Of a stretch of DNA of 64,000 nucleotides, positions 1-13,440 are shown piece by piece. This DNA is from Pagrus major (Eukaryota > Chordata > Actinopteri > Spariformes > Sparidae). The stretch is taken from contig NC_133216.1 of assembly GCF_040436345.1 (NCBI RefSeq), forward strand, positions 4,173,533-4,237,532. Direction: 5' to 3'. How positions within the stretch are numbered: position 1 is the first letter of the stretch; each line of letters begins with the position of its first letter. The position numbers and the translations under genes were made by a program. Below the pieces are notes generated by a model. The model saw nothing but the letters and a program-made list of their open reading frames with translations, was not told where the DNA came from and made no database searches.

Positions 1-1567
1 GGAGTGAATACAAATAGATACAGTGAAGTTTAAAATAGTATAAAATAGATACATATCAGAGTATTTACAGAAGGGTTTAAGCATTTACAACATTAAATAA
101 AATATTAAAATATTTCAGCAGATACTTTCTTCTCACCAGTAATCTATGACAAGTTTCACCAAACACATCGTAACACTAAAAAGAGGAATGTGGAAAAAAC
201 ACCGATGTTAAAGCAGGTCACGCGGGCATCGACAGAAGAAGCTGCACATTCACATAGAATATATTTACTTCAATTACAAGTTTTCTGTTTACTTTTATAT
301 TTATTTAAACTATTAATAGAGACAACAAGGAAAAACTAGACTTCTCTGTCTCCCCAGTGGTGAAGTGATCGTTCCTTTCCACCCAGACCAGGTCACTGCC
401 AGTCTCCTGTCGCCCCACTGAATCACATTATTCAGCCGCATCGCTGACTCTGATTTGCTTTTATACTTTTATAAATTGTTGACAACGGCTGAAAGTTTTA
501 AATATGAGCAGAAACACAGGAGGACATCTCAGTCTGTGTCTGTCTGTTAGTCTCTTCAGTGATGTTCACATCTGGATGTTTCAGCGTGTATACCACAGGC
601 TTTTCATGGCAAAAATATATCGTCTATTAATTTTATTTTAGGACAGTTTGTGTACAAGTGTAAATGTTTCCTTTGCCAGCCTTTGTAAAGCTTTACTTCT
701 GCTCCTGATTATAGGAAAGTATTTTGACAATAAATGACCTATCATGAATGGATCAGGCTTCATATAGCTGAATCACATCGTTAAAATAAAATGATAATAG
801 CAGTAGATAGTTTGCTCACTTCAATAAAACAAAGGCAGAATAAAGGACATAGTAATAAAGTGTGTAAATCTATTTTTTAAACATTTTTTAATCGTTTAAT
901 TTAAGAAAAGATGCAATCAGTGATATTACCTTTAAAACTAGTCTGTCGTCTATTAAGTTGCCGTCCTGAATGGTGAATGAATGAAACCTGCTCACTGTGA
1001 AGACTTGCATCAAGATGTTGGTGACAGTATTAATCCAGTGGAACATCTCCAGTGTACTTTGGGTCAGTTGAGGTGTGTGTTTCTTCTCAGGCGTCTGAGA
1101 ACTGGTCTGACCCTTTTTCACTTCAACCAGCTCCTTTAAAACGGACTCTCGCCTTTCTATTTATCCTGCTATTTATGTCCAAATGTGGGCAAGCAGAGTG
1201 TGTTTTCACTGTGTGTGTGTTTGTATGTTTAGCGCATGTGTGCATCTCTCAGTCGGCGTGTTTCGGCCTGTGCGTGTCTACACATGTACATCTATGTCTC
1301 GGGCATGTGTTTGCGCTCGTGCCTCTGTGTTGTCAGTGTATTTCTGTTTGAGCTGGTCTACATCTTCACTTGTTTGTGTGTGTGTGTGTGTGTGTGTGTT
1401 TGTGTTTTCTCAGTGTAAACCAGTAGAAGGGAAACTGGTGGTGGAGGGAAAGGTGAATGAATGCTGGTGTTATTTGTTTGGTTTGGCGGACTGCACCTTT
1501 AGCAGAGAAAAATCACCCGCCGTATCACTAATTCCGTCCCGTCCGCCGCTGCCTGAAACAGAATCAG

Positions 1568-1611
<44 letters not shown>

Positions 1612-4572
1612 GGAATATGAGTGTGTGTGTGCACATGTGTGTTATCTATTTATGGTACATGTGTTGGAGAGGTTGTGTGCATGTGTGCGTGTGTGTGTGT
1701 GTGTGTGAAAAGCAGAAGTTCAGCAGCTACATGTGAACCTGTGAAAGAAAATCTGTCTTATCTTCGGATGGGATTTTAGCTTTCAGGCCTCAGAACAATC
1801 CGAAGTGATGAATTGTCTAAGTAAGGACGGCGTTGACCTCGTCCTTCGTTCAGAATCACAGACCAACCGTTCTTCAGTCTGTTGCCATTTTTCCAACAAC
1901 ACTTTTGGCCGCTTCTCTCTGAATCTCTTTAGTTTTCTCTTGTTTCTGGAGTCTATTAATTAGCGGAGCCACTTTGTTAGCGGTGATTCTTCTCAACATT
2001 TATAAAGGGGGCACCAGCTGTATGCGGTGAGGCACCAGTGCACAGACACTGCACTGGAAGGCCACCTAGAGGGCACTTTAGCTGTGTTTTTTCAAAAAAG
2101 GGGCACCGGGGGCCGACCCATGAGCCTTAATTGCTAAACTAAGTTCAGTCAAGACTCACGGCCGACTTGTGACAAATGAATTAACCTGTTTCATGTGCTG
2201 CCTCTGGCCAAAATCAGGCTGCTAACTGAAGTCCACATGGACACACACCCCAGTACCGGTCTCAGACAGCAGACGTGTGTGTGACGTAGGCCTACCTGAT
2301 AGGTGTTCGAGTCATTCATACCAACCACAGAAACCACTGACAAAAAACTTGCCTCTCTGTCTCTCTATGTGATCTCTCTTTCTCCATCTCACATGCTTAT
2401 TGGCGAGTCAGTTAACAGATGTTTTATGAGGGTCAGCTGATGCATGTTGACCCGTTCAGACTGACCCCCACCACTGGCTTGATCCCAGACTTAGCAGCCT
2501 GGATGACGTATAACAACCAACAGGCTTATCTCACCAGAATGTAGCATGTTGTTGCATTTACAAACTTGATAAATTACATTATACCTGTTATTTTGTAAAA
2601 TATCTGTCTATACACAGATCATCTGCTACCTGCTGCTGTACCTGGATGTTCATTTAATCTCTCCACCTTCCCATAAGTCATGTAATTCTTTTAAATGGTA
2701 AGCAAGTTTTAATTAACTGTCTTGAAGAGCAAACAAGCCCTGAGGCGTTTTTATTTGGCTTCTGTTGGCCTCATTCAACTTCAAACAAAGCCCAGATGGA
2801 GGAAAAGGAAGGCAGGTGCTTGTCAGGTGATAAATGGTTCATTTCAAAAGGTAATTTACAAACTGCTCCTCGTCGTTTCTGTTGTCTCTTCATGTAAAGG
2901 TTAGAGGATGATGATTATTATAGTTCTCCTGTCAGCACTAACTCACACACAGGCCAAGTCTGTTAATGTGTGAATGAACACAGACTGGTGGTCTGGACAG
3001 CCTCCGCTTGATTCTCTCAACATGCTTTCAGGAGTTTTACACTTTGTCCTGAGTTCTTCATCTTAGTGCATCTCCCCCGCTAACTTTTAGCTTCAAAAAC
3101 ACACAGTACATTATTATGTTAGTGCATTTGTTCAGCACATTTTAAAGGTTTTAATCCGCTCAAGTGTTGATTTCTGTCAATCCGCCTGCTGCCTGCACCT
3201 TTCTGGATGATGGCCACAAGAGAAACAAAACCTCATGGATGGAAAATTTTTGATCGATGGGAACGACTCCCACATATCCTTTAACCTTCGAGTCTATCCC
3301 TTAAAACCAGTCTGACCAGTTCTGTCCCAGTGCGGCTCTGTTTGCTCTTAACCAGCGTCTCACTCGCTGCTCTGCACGACGCTGTTAAACAACTGGTTTC
3401 ATCGAACGTCTGAACGCTCAGCTTCTCTTATTGTCTCGGGTTTTAAAACGTGTTGACTTTGATTGAAGATGTTGAAGTTGAAATTGGCAGGAAATTCTTC
3501 CTTAGCTGGTCTCATTGACGGGCAGAGTCCGAAATACAAAAGTCACTTTCACAATTAATTCAAATGGAGTTATGTAATGTTACAGATTATTTGTAAATGA
3601 TGGTAAATATAAAAACCCTTCTAAAACATAGAACAAAGCCTTCGATTTGTCTTTGAATTGGATGTATAAACCAAACGGTGAAAGTATATAACACATTATG
3701 ATTTCTTATAGAGTAACTGCAAAACTATATACTATGAAGACTGGCATATATTGCATATAATTAATATAGTCTGGCTCTGTGACACTGTCTCTGTGTGGGT
3801 GAGTCAGTTAAAAGCTGGATTTCTGTCCGATGGGATAAAACTGATGGTGATCCATGTTTTCAGTGTGGATATACTGACTTTCGAACCCTCTCAGAACCTT
3901 CACATGTGATTTTTAAAAACATATAGTATCTATATCCAGGAGTGGAACAGCATTCTTTTCTTCATCCCTGAAAAGCTCACATTTTCTGGTCTTAGCTTGG
4001 CGACAGCGATACGCTCAGCGACTGCGTGCCCTGTCCTGAATGAGCCTATAGATACAGGGGCTTCTGGCCAAACTGAGGTTGAGGAGAAATTACGATGAGG
4101 CGAAATGCAGCCTTTTATGAAAGAAACATTGACTGCACTTGATTGCCTGAGATGATGGAGTCTGGACAGAGAGCGGAGTCACTGCGGCTCAGTTTGGATA
4201 AGTGTGTTGGGGAACTGAAAGGCAACAGACCATGCTAAAGAGATGTGGGTGCAAGATCAAGACTTGCATCCGTGCATAGATACACACTCATCGAAGCGTG
4301 CAGATCCACATAAAACCAAGCACACACACTCACAGCTATTTAGTACAGATAAAGAAACTGAGAGTTGTAGAGAAAGAGGAAGAGACGGGAATGGGGAGAA
4401 AGAGTGATGTGAGTGTGTGTGTGTGTGTGTGAGTCATGCATGAGTACACATTGTTAGCACGGTGAAAATCCTCACAGGTTCCTGGAAGGAATTAAAAAGG
4501 CTGACGTGACACCAGGATGCAAGAGTGCTCTGCAGGGCTGGTCCCACCCCTCTCCTGATCCATGTCAGGGGT

Positions 4573-4603
<31 letters not shown>

Positions 4604-4700
4604 GTGTGCGTGTGTGTGTGTGTGTCTTTATCCTGTGGCTCAGTAACACTTTTTCATGGCTCCACCTGAAACAAAGTCTGCACATTTTATCAGTGGTGGC
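1..4700. other. Intergenic: microsatellites, no gene seen
   Basis: The first 1 kb is AT-rich and the rest mixed. The short reading frames are low complexity or random and have no family signature or splice partners. The region holds GT tracts at about 1375-1399, 1570-1602 and 1696-1706, and GT/GC-GT tracts at about 4413-4430 and 4574-4624. The first kilobase could be the 3' UTR of a gene outside the window, but I cannot support that. Confidence 0.6.
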
Positions 4701-5097
4701 ATAAGTACTGAAATCATTTCAATATCAGTGGTAAAATGTAGATCACCCTGCAGTGTCTTTTTCTTTCCAGGCATCAATTATTTACCTTCATTTCCTGGAT
4801 CAACTAACGGTGTGGGTCCGAAATTAACGCTCGCCAAGAGCAAAATGCAGCTAGATTTCCTTGTGAATGAATGTTTGTTGCAGAGTTTGAGACACATAAT
4901 GTGAAATCTACACTCGAATGGCCACTGAGGTTGTCTCAAATGGAAAACTTTCTCTTTTCTCTTATTTTCCTTTAATGAAATACTTACATGCTCCTTTGTT
5001 GCAATGACTTGAGTCTTTCCTATGACTTGCAAAACAATGATTCGGTCCCACCTCAGCCAGCAGGTCAATGATTCACTTTGTGTAATGTAGCAATTAT

Positions 5098-5172
5098 CAA
5101 AGATTAGCATGCTAACAGGCTTAACTAAGAGGGTGAACACGGTAAATATTAAACCTGCTAAACATCAGCTTT
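5098..5172 (+). repeat. Fragment of a common teleost interspersed repeat
   Basis: The words AGCATGCTAACAGGCTTAACTA and GTGAACACGGTAAATATTA, then CCTGCTAAACATCAGC, match a repeat I recall as abundant in percomorph intergenic DNA. Family assignment is uncertain. Confidence 0.4.
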
Positions 5173-5624
5173 TTATCATTTGGCACATGAGCTTGCTGCC
5201 TGCGTGATTCAAACAAAAAATTACACACACGTTTAAATGAATGACTCATGCTGTTATTTACCCGAGTCCTGTGTTTTTTAGTTGTGTTATTTACTCTGTA
5301 CATTAACTTCATTTTGCATTTCTTATGAAGCAACTTATTCTGCGATCTGTGTCTGATGACTTCTCTGCTCCTCCTGATTTTATTAATTTTCCATGTCCCA
5401 GGTTGCCCCCACCGCTGCACAGAAACCCTACCCTCCCTGCGAGCTTCCTCCGTGTTGATTTGATCTTTATTTGGCCTTTTTACCGCAGCTCTTTGAATAA
5501 AGCTACTCAGCGCGTTTACGGGAAGCGCACAGCGCAACATCACAACCGGCCCCCTCATGCTTCCAAACTGAGCCTTTCCAAATTGGTTTTCACAAAACCT
5601 GCCAATTTACAGGGACGTTTAGAG

Positions 5625-5628
<4 letters not shown>

Positions 5629-5674
<46 letters not shown>
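5629..5674. repeat. (CT)23 microsatellite
   Basis: A pure dinucleotide tract. It creates Ser/Leu and Arg/Glu shadow reading frames on both strands. Confidence 0.95.
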
Positions 5675-5676
<2 letters not shown>

Positions 5677-5699
5677 GGAGAGTCGTGGCCCAAAAGAAG

Positions 5700-8050
5700 G
5701 TGATGCTAAATTTAAACCTGCAAAAAGGTAGCTTTGTAAACCCCAAGGTGGCTTCAGAGGGGAGAGAGATCTGGAGGGAGACGAGGGGGGAGGAAAGTTG
5801 CAGGGAGAGATGAAGGAAGAAAAACAGGGTGGAGAAGGAGTGTGAGAAGGAACTGCAGGCTGGAGAGGACATGACACAGACGGACATTAGATCATATTTA
5901 ATTTCGCAAAAACAATTTAATTACATGTACGGTGTTTTTATTCAGTGATAACACAATGAACGACCTCTTCTACTTTATGTACGATGAGGAGGAGGAGGGA
6001 CTTGACGAAAGGTTAGACGTAAATTGGACAGACAAGATACATATCAGTGAAGGTCCGGTGGGATTGGTGATATAGATATGTCGTTGTAGAAGTCACTGGC
6101 AATCAACTTATTCAGTTGTTGAGGTATGAGGATGTGTTGAATGCGTCTCATGCTAACATGTGTGAGTTTAACGGATACAGCTGTCCACACAGGCCACGTG
6201 ATGGCTTGTGATTCACTAGTGATTTGTATGTACAACTCAACGTGTACGTTCAAGTTAAAGGCAAAAATGCCAAAAAAGTTGCTTAAAAATCCAAATTACT
6301 CTCACCAATAAACAACAAGGTGAAGCAACAAAAACAAGAATGCAGAGCTAAAATCAATGGACATTTGAAAACATTAAAGCGTGCAGGCGTCTGGTGAGGG
6401 TACTGTCAGTGGCTCAGAGCACAAGTTAGAGACAGAAACATAAATGGAGAGAGGGTCCAGGGAGGGAGTGAAATTCCCCGTGCCGTGGCCTAGGAGCCGC
6501 TGGACGGGCGGCGTTCACTCCGGCCCATGAAAGGTGTGATTGTGCCACGGCTTCCCCGAGCCAGGAAAGTTCCCCCAGCGGCGGTCGGCGGCCCCTCTAT
6601 CTGCCAGGAACGCAGGGACGCTCAGAGAAACCCAGCGCCGGTTATGTCAGATACCACGCCGGGGCGGGAGGAGGAGGACGAGGAGGACGAGGAGGAGGAG
6701 GAGTAAAAAAAAAAGCTGCTTTTCAATGTGTGTTATAAATACTTGAGAGACACACACACACACAATTTGAGGGGACACAGGACACACACACACACACACA
6801 GGAGGACAGCAGGGCCCTAAATGAGGCCGTCGGCTCGGAGCGTCTGAATGAAAAGAAGGGCAGCTCTCAATGTGTTTATTTTGACAGGAGGGAGCGAGAG
6901 TGGAGGGGGAGGAGGGGGAGGAGAGAGGGGATACAGAGGGAGACAGAAATGGAGAGATGAGAGAAAGAAAGAAAGAAAGAAAAGAGACGGAGAGGAGACG
7001 GGAGAAGTATTTAAGGCTCGGACATTCCTTCACTTCCAAAAACAAAGTTCCAGAGAGGCAACAGAGACAGTTTGTAAAGAAAGCCTTGTTTTTAAGTCTT
7101 GTTTTAAGGACACCTTTTTTTTTTTAATGGGGGGGTTTCATTGTTAACATGCAAATATTTTGAGCCGGGGGGGTGAGGAATATGATTTATGACTCAGATA
7201 GTTAACGCTGCCGGTGGGGTGGGGTCTGGAGGGGTGGAGGAGCGAGGTGACAATAAAGATCACTCCAGGCACAAATGACTATTCAAAAACAGCGTCAGGA
7301 GGCTCGGGGGCTAACTGATCCTGCTCTGCTGCCTGTTAACTCAGCAGTGTTTGTTGAGAAAAGGTGGATTTTCGGGTCTTTAAGCAGCCGTCGGTCAATG
7401 TCGGGTGAGCGTGAGGGTCTGTGGCCTCAGTTATTGCGGTTGCCCATCGGTGAGAGAAATCACTCTGATTGGCTGTTCAGCTAAAAGAATCAGTGCACGA
7501 GAAGAGAAACAGAAAAAGAAAGGGAAAGTCCTTTCAGCCTGTCGCTGTAGGATCCAGGATCTCACCCATGTAGTGCACTTTCTCCTCATCTTTCACCTCC
7601 GTGTCTTCATCTTTTATTAGACAGGTCTTCGATTATAAGCGGCTACAATAGCGCCAACAACCTCCGTGTTAGCAACCGATATGCTGAATAGTGACCTCTT
7701 GACATTTATCTTAAATATTTATATTCCCAAAACACTCATAGCTGAAGTTTGTTTCTACATGTACTTATGTCAGTGTTCTGCCGTGAGAGCTGCGCGGGTT
7801 AGACTGACTTTGGTTGCTTCAGGGGTTTGCAGATCATATATTCTGTATGACAGTCGATTGTTATATTTAAACAGAGTATAATTAGGAATGAGTCTCCTGT
7901 AGCATGTGTTGCTTTATATTTCTTATTGCTAATAGTGTTTCGCTGTCACATCAATGACAGAAGCTTCAACTCACGCTTTAGAAGAACAACGTGACTTTTA
8001 AAGAAGCCTTCTGCGTTGTTGAACCAGTGTAAGTCTGTATCTCTTTTCTT
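5700..8050. other. Intergenic: purine-rich and GC-rich patches, no gene seen
   Basis: A GA-rich patch lies at about 5758-5860. A GGA/GAC repeat patch is at about 6660-6705. CA tracts occur at about 6750-6763 and 6783-6801, and a GAAA patch at 6960-6985. The segment 6480-6680 is GC-rich and 7140-7300 is mixed, and either could be regulatory. No reading frame resembles a known protein. Confidence 0.5.
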
Positions 8051-8057
8051 GTTCATT

Positions 8058-8168
8058 TCCTTGGATTGCACCGAACAAGCTGTGTGGAACCATTCCATGT
8101 TTTTTGTTTGAGTTTCATTGTTTTTTTAAAGTCTCTGGCTACTTCAGTTGTTTAGGAAGTGCTGCAGC
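8058..8168 (+). repeat. Partial foldback MITE (right part)
   Basis: Decayed similarity to the right half of the palindromic elements near 20.7, 39.0 and 43.1 kb. Matching words in the same order include TTGGATT, AAGCTGTGTGGA and ACTTCAGTTGTTTAGGA followed by TGCTGCA. Confidence 0.5.
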
Positions 8169-8320
8169 GCTTAAAAGATTCATCGCTGATTCCTCTCTAC
8201 GGTGCCTGCAGAGGCCCAAACTGAGCGGTGCGTGTTTTCAGCCTGCGCTGTGAAAATAAGTGGAGCTTGTCTACCTGAGCGTGAGAGGCTGTCAGGCTCT
8301 CCTCAAGGAGCCCTGTTTAG

Positions 8321-8321
<1 letters not shown>

Positions 8322-8391
<70 letters not shown>
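8322..8391. repeat. (CA)35 microsatellite
   Basis: An uninterrupted dinucleotide tract of about 70 bp. Confidence 0.95.
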
Positions 8392-8395
<4 letters not shown>

Positions 8396-8399
8396 CCGG

Positions 8400-9265
8400 A
8401 GCCAGCAGACATAGTAGCACTCATTCATCCCCTGGCAGCAGCCGCCTCCCCCGCCCTCCCCCACCTCTGGCCTTCAATCCTTCCCCCTGCTTTTTTCGTC
8501 CCTCCACCCTCCTCCTCCTCCTCTTCATCATCCCCCTCCTCAGACCACGTCCATTTTGGGGTTTTGGGAAGGTAGAAAAACAGTCTGACGGATGAACAGA
8601 CAGGATGGATACATCCATAACAACTTGGCACATTAAAGTCACCGGCACGCGCCAAAACCATACGAGGCTGTGTCCACCGGCGATCTGTCTCCACAGGCCG
8701 GCCTTGTTTCTCTCTGTTTTCAGTGGAAAAGACACGCTGCTGCACCGCACACAACAGTGCTGAAGACAGGATGTGTTATGTGTGTGTGGTGATTCAGGAC
8801 ATCAGCAGCCTGGATGTTGAGGACTGGTTCGACCTGCTCAGCTGAGCCTCCAGCTCCAGCAGCGGTGACTGACCTCTGACCTCCCTGAGGAAGCGTAGGG
8901 AACCGAAGTTCTCTGCAGAAACTCAAATATTACAACACATTAAATATGAAATATGAAGTTTGGCGCTGAGACGCTGTGGACGTCACTGCTAAACCACCAA
9001 ATTACACACATTGAAATTCCATTCACAGCGATCTCCTCATTGTTGATGTGAAATAATTGTAGAGTTGCTGCAGTATGTTCATTCTTTCTCAGATGAGCAG
9101 CGTTTGTGTTTAACCAGCTAGCAGCCACTTCGAGTAACTCCTGGCTCCTCCACCGAGACAACAGAGACAGTGAAGGAGGTTTTCTTCACTCTGTAGCCCC
9201 TAATACACAGATATCCTGCAATACTGCCAAAAAGAAGATCCATCATATGCCACTTTAGCTTTTTT
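8400..9265. other. Intergenic: pyrimidine-rich patch then unique sequence
   Basis: 8435-8545 is a pyrimidine-rich CCTCC/CCACC patch that gives Pro- and Arg-rich shadow frames. The rest shows no repeat, RNA gene or coding signature that I can recognise. Confidence 0.5.
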
Positions 9266-9267
9266 AT

Positions 9268-9602
9268 ACTGATTAATGGTGGAATATAACTAAGTAATTT
9301 ACACAAGTACTGTACTTGAGTTTTACCATTTTCTGCTGTTTCCTTTATACTTCTTTACTCACTATGTTTATTTGATAATTTTAGTTACTAGTTGTGCATT
9401 TTTGATTAATTTATTTTGTCAGCAGTCGGATAAAAGAACGAACACACTGATTCCAATAATCAGAAAAATGCAGAAAATCTGACCTACTGGACCTCTAGTA
9501 TGCATAGTAAACATGTACATCATGTAAATATATGTATAATGTACTTTAATATCTTTACTTTAACTCAAGTGTGACCTTTGGGTACTTTTGACAACACTGG
9601 AA
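9268..9602 (+). repeat. hAT-like non-autonomous element (TACTT-rich family), copy 1
   Basis: It starts with GGTGGAATATAACTAAGTAA and continues with CAAGTACTGTACTTGAG. It ends with ACTCAAGTGTGACC, GGGTACTTTTG and CAACACTGG. These ends correspond to a family known from fish genomes with a CAGTGGTGGAA-type inverted terminus. A second copy lies at 27734-28183. Confidence 0.6.
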
Positions 9603-9984
9603 CCAAACAACGCTGTGTGATGCACACTGGGCGGCAGTGTGTTATTTTAGGGAGCATGCTGTCGCTCCAGAAGCAAAAGAGACATGGTGCGTTTAGTGTG
9701 ACGACTGTGTGTCCCATCCTGCCATCTCACCCGTCCCACACAGGAGACGATCAGGCTCTGTCACTGCTTCAGCTGCCGGCCTGAAGGTAGAACAATGCAA
9801 CCCAATTTTCCTGTTTGTATGTTTTATACAGAGGTGGAATAACAGTGCAACATTCCCACTGTAAGAGGGGCTTCAGTCTCTCGTGTGTGGGTGTCAACTT
9901 TAACCCCCTGATCATCACGGCAACACAATAAGAGGTTGGAGGGCCACTAATCTGCCCCAGCTGGGTGCTGCAGTCGCCTCTCAG

Positions 9985-10010
9985 TGTGTGTGTGTGTGTG
10001 TGTGTGTGTG
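9985..10010. repeat. (GT)n microsatellite
   Basis: A pure GT tract of about 26 bp in otherwise unique intergenic sequence. Confidence 0.9.
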
Positions 10011-10671
10011 TTGCTGTTAATTGGTCCTAGCCAGGGGGCCTCTGATTGGAGGCGGTGGAAAAACAAATGAGCTGCAGTAACAGGTTGGTGAAAGTGAGAG
10101 AGACCCTCAGATTCCTCTGTGACATGTCAGTCAGGCCGGGGGTCATCCATCATGTGGAGACACTGACCATGGCCTGAGAGCCTTTTGGAGAAAGTCTTCA
10201 AACATTCAGATCATTGCTGTTGTTTTTTTTTTTTTTTTAAACATATGCATTTCCAAGGACATTACAGTCCTGTAGTTTCCTATAAAAACGTTCCCTGTAA
10301 AAAAGACCAACAACAACAACAAATTGTTTGAAACAGATTCATTGATAATGTGAACTAGAGTCTTTCAAACATTTATTATTTCATTTATTTTGGCTCTGCA
10401 GCAGATTTCATCATCGCATCAAACTGCATTCAGTCCAAAGAGTCGTAAAGGTCTAAGTCGTCCCTCCCCTGCAGGTAAAGATAACAAAAGAGCTGCCAAT
10501 CAAACATTGTCTAAACACGCACAGACAGTCCTGAGAGGACGTCACAGCCAGAATTACCTGTGCACCTGTGTCCTGCTGCATACAGGTGCAAAGGGTCTGA
10601 ACACCACAGTTCTGAGCTTCACATTTAATTTACCACATTGTATATGTTTGTGATGTTTTAAGTGTTCTCGT

Positions 10672-10870
10672 CAGGGTGCTTCTCTTTGAACACTGGACAT
10701 TTTGTGGTTGAAGCATCTTGCTCAAAGGCACATCAGCAGCAGCAGCTGTTGAGGGAGGAGAGAGCCTTTAACTCTCCCTGCCCACAGTTTCCCAGCTGGT
10801 CTCTGTGCATTCAAACCGGCTTCTCTAACTTCTTGTGCCTCTGCAGCTCTACAGAGGCCGTGGCCCCAGC
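10672..10870 (+). repeat. Dispersed repeat fragment
   Basis: Words such as GCATCTTGCTCAAAGGCACAT, GTTGAGGGAGGAGAGAGC, CCCACAGTTTCCCAGCTGGT and ATTCAAACCGGC recall a frequent fish repeat. A related short piece (GGTCAAGTGCCTTGCTCATGG) is at about 14739-14760. Confidence 0.45.
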
Positions 10871-12690
10871 TGTTTTATGGTCCCTTCTTACATTTGTGTG
10901 TGTGTTTGTGTGTCCAGCTGTACACACACACAGCTAATGAACTGGAAGTGCCCGGCTGCAGTTGTCACAGTGGTGCGACTTTCTCAGTGCCATCAGTCAA
11001 AGGCCACAAAGAAGCTTGATTTGAGTTGATTCTGGTCTGAAGAAGCAAACGAGAACAGAAAGAATCAAAGAAGAAGAGAGAGAAACTTAAAAATTTGAAA
11101 GTACACGGCTCACGAGTCCACGTTCAGGGTGTCAAAAAACCCAAACAAAATACAACAGATTCACAGTGGATCTGAATCTTTTAGTTGTCCAACAACCGAG
11201 TGCTTGTGTTTGGCGTCCCAGAGTCACAAGCTGTCAGACTGATAAATACAACAAATATGTATCTGCACTGTATCTGCCCAGTCACCAGAATAAATGATGG
11301 TGGTTTGCAGAAACATACATTGCCAACATTTATTCTAGCCACTGGGTTTCTGTATCTGTGATTAGTGAAGTGACTTTTTATGCAGCACTACTCTACAACC
11401 CTCCTAACACTCAATCAGTCTTCAGTTTTCCTTACATGTATTGTACAACAATTTGTTTATAAGAGGTCTAACAGAGATTTTGACCTTTCTGGTGCTGAAA
11501 CAAAAGTTTGTGGGAAATTATGTATATTATTATATAATGATATTATATTATTATATCGAAAGAAGATTGAACTGGGCTTTTTGTCTTCGGTCAGAAACGT
11601 TCATAGTCTAATTTAGTTTTTTCAGTCCTGCACTTTATACCCTGAGGTTGTGAAGATGAGCTAATGGTGCCAAACATCAGCTCCTCTGCTGCCTCACACA
11701 CAACAGATAAACAACAGACAAGCACACAGGAGAAAGTCGAGCAGAGAGACTGATACAAAATACATTTACACATGTGGTGTTTACACAATGGCAAGCAGTC
11801 ACATATGCATAAACACACACACTAAGATACACAGATGTGCAGACACACACACAAACACGCACATGTAAGCATCCTTTTTAGCAGTGAACCGGTAATGGGC
11901 GGGTCCTTTAACATGCACACCTGTGATGACTGATAAGATAACTGCAGGCCGTAATGAGTGTGTGTGTGCGTGTGAGTGAGTATGTGTATATGGGCATGCA
12001 TGTGTGTGTACAGTGCCATGTACCTGTATTCTGTATAATATATGTGTGTGTGTTGTGTCTGTCTCCTAAAAGTCAAATGTTGTTGTTCCTCTCTGAAGAC
12101 AAACTCTCAGCCTTCAGGCCTTCACACTCACAGGAGTCACGTCTTCGCTCCTCGACTGAATGATACGGCGATAAGAAGTCACTCAAAGCAAATTTGATTT
12201 TCAGCTCTACGATATTAAACAATCAGAGATTGTCTGTGCTGTAAACAAAGATTAATTCTCTGATTGGCAGCAAATATTTGCAGCAAATAATCAGTGTCAT
12301 ATTTGCAAAGTCATGGATGTCTTCCTCCATATTCTGCTGCTTCCCTGCACACATCAAGACAGAGTCAAGTTTTATTTATATTTGGTTTGCCTGAGTTGAC
12401 ATTATGAAGTGTTTGCCTCAGTAAATGCTGTGTGTATATTTTGGGACTCATTCAGGGTTAAATTTCACCCTGAAGCCACATCGCACTGGAAAATCCTCAT
12501 CAAATCATAATCAAATCTATACTACTTGCAATTACTAGTAATAAAAAACGTGATAAAAGTCCAGCTGAATGATCTGTACATTGGTGTATGTTAATTAAAG
12601 GAGATAAGAGATTCAGCAGAGATGTGTTAGATATGAAGTTAACTGAATTCAGGTGTTTTTCTAACTTGGAACAGAATCTAAAATAACGTG
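10871..12690. other. Intergenic: no gene seen
   Basis: Short CA/GT tracts lie near 10898-10930, 11811-11860 and 11957-12055. The remaining reading frames are short, driven by the tracts or without any recognisable motif. Confidence 0.5.
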
Positions 12691-12879
12691 AGAGGGAACA
12701 AGACTTTAATGAATTCAGTTGCTGTTGACTTACAATCTCAGGACCATCGGCTATTGTCTGACAACACCTTAGCCTCTGGTGGCAACAGCCAATGTTTCGT
12801 GGCTTCCAGCGTAGCCAGCAGATATTCAGATAACAGATAACGGATATCTGGGCCAAGACTTCCTCTTCTGTCAAAGCAA

Positions 12880-13440
12880 TCACCAGAATAAATGTTATCT
12901 AAGAACGTTTTAGCAAAACCACAGCTAAGTTCAAAACATTTCTTTGTGTCGAAAACTTTACGCATGCTTAGGTTCAATTTACTGTTTTTCTCTTGTCACT
13001 GCGCTGAGCTTATGCTCTGGTTAGGTCGCTGCACAAAAAACACCGGTGAGGGTTAGAAAAACATCATGGTTTGGCTTTGATTACCTGTTTTGGTCGCTTA
13101 CAATCACAGACAGAGATGTTCTGACTTCCTGCAGAAAATAGCCGGCTTTGGTCATCACAAGAAACGACTGAACTTGGTCCGAAATGTCCCCACAGACCTG
13201 AGCTGCAGTAGCCCGTTTGGCAGCCTTGTAGCTTGTAATAACGTCACCACTGTCCCCCTCACCTCCTGATGAAAGTCCACTAAAAAGCATATAATGTGAA
13301 CGTGATATGCAACGTTTAGTACAAAGTCAACCTCGGACGTATCTGTGGTTGTACCGGCGCAATATGGGTGGTAATGATCCGCCATCAGTGTTGACCTACT
13401 GTATGATGATTTTTCTGATGAGGAGGGCTGGCCAGTCATA
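12880..13440 (-). repeat. TIR DNA element, copy at 13 kb
   Basis: Its reverse complement aligns by eye with the plus strand at about 53540-53970. Shared words include GGAGGTG, GTGGTG, ATTACRAGC, CTGCAG, GACCAAA, ACCTAA and TTTGAACTTA with GTGGTTTTGC. The 13440 end (CTCCTCATCAGAAAAATCATC onward) matches both termini of the other copy, so it is a terminal inverted repeat. The far end is not identifiable, so this copy is probably truncated. Confidence 0.6.

Noticed and set aside
1183..1620. 145-aa reading frame rich in Cys and Val
   Set aside because: Translation of GT repeats (Cys-Val), not a cysteine-rich protein.
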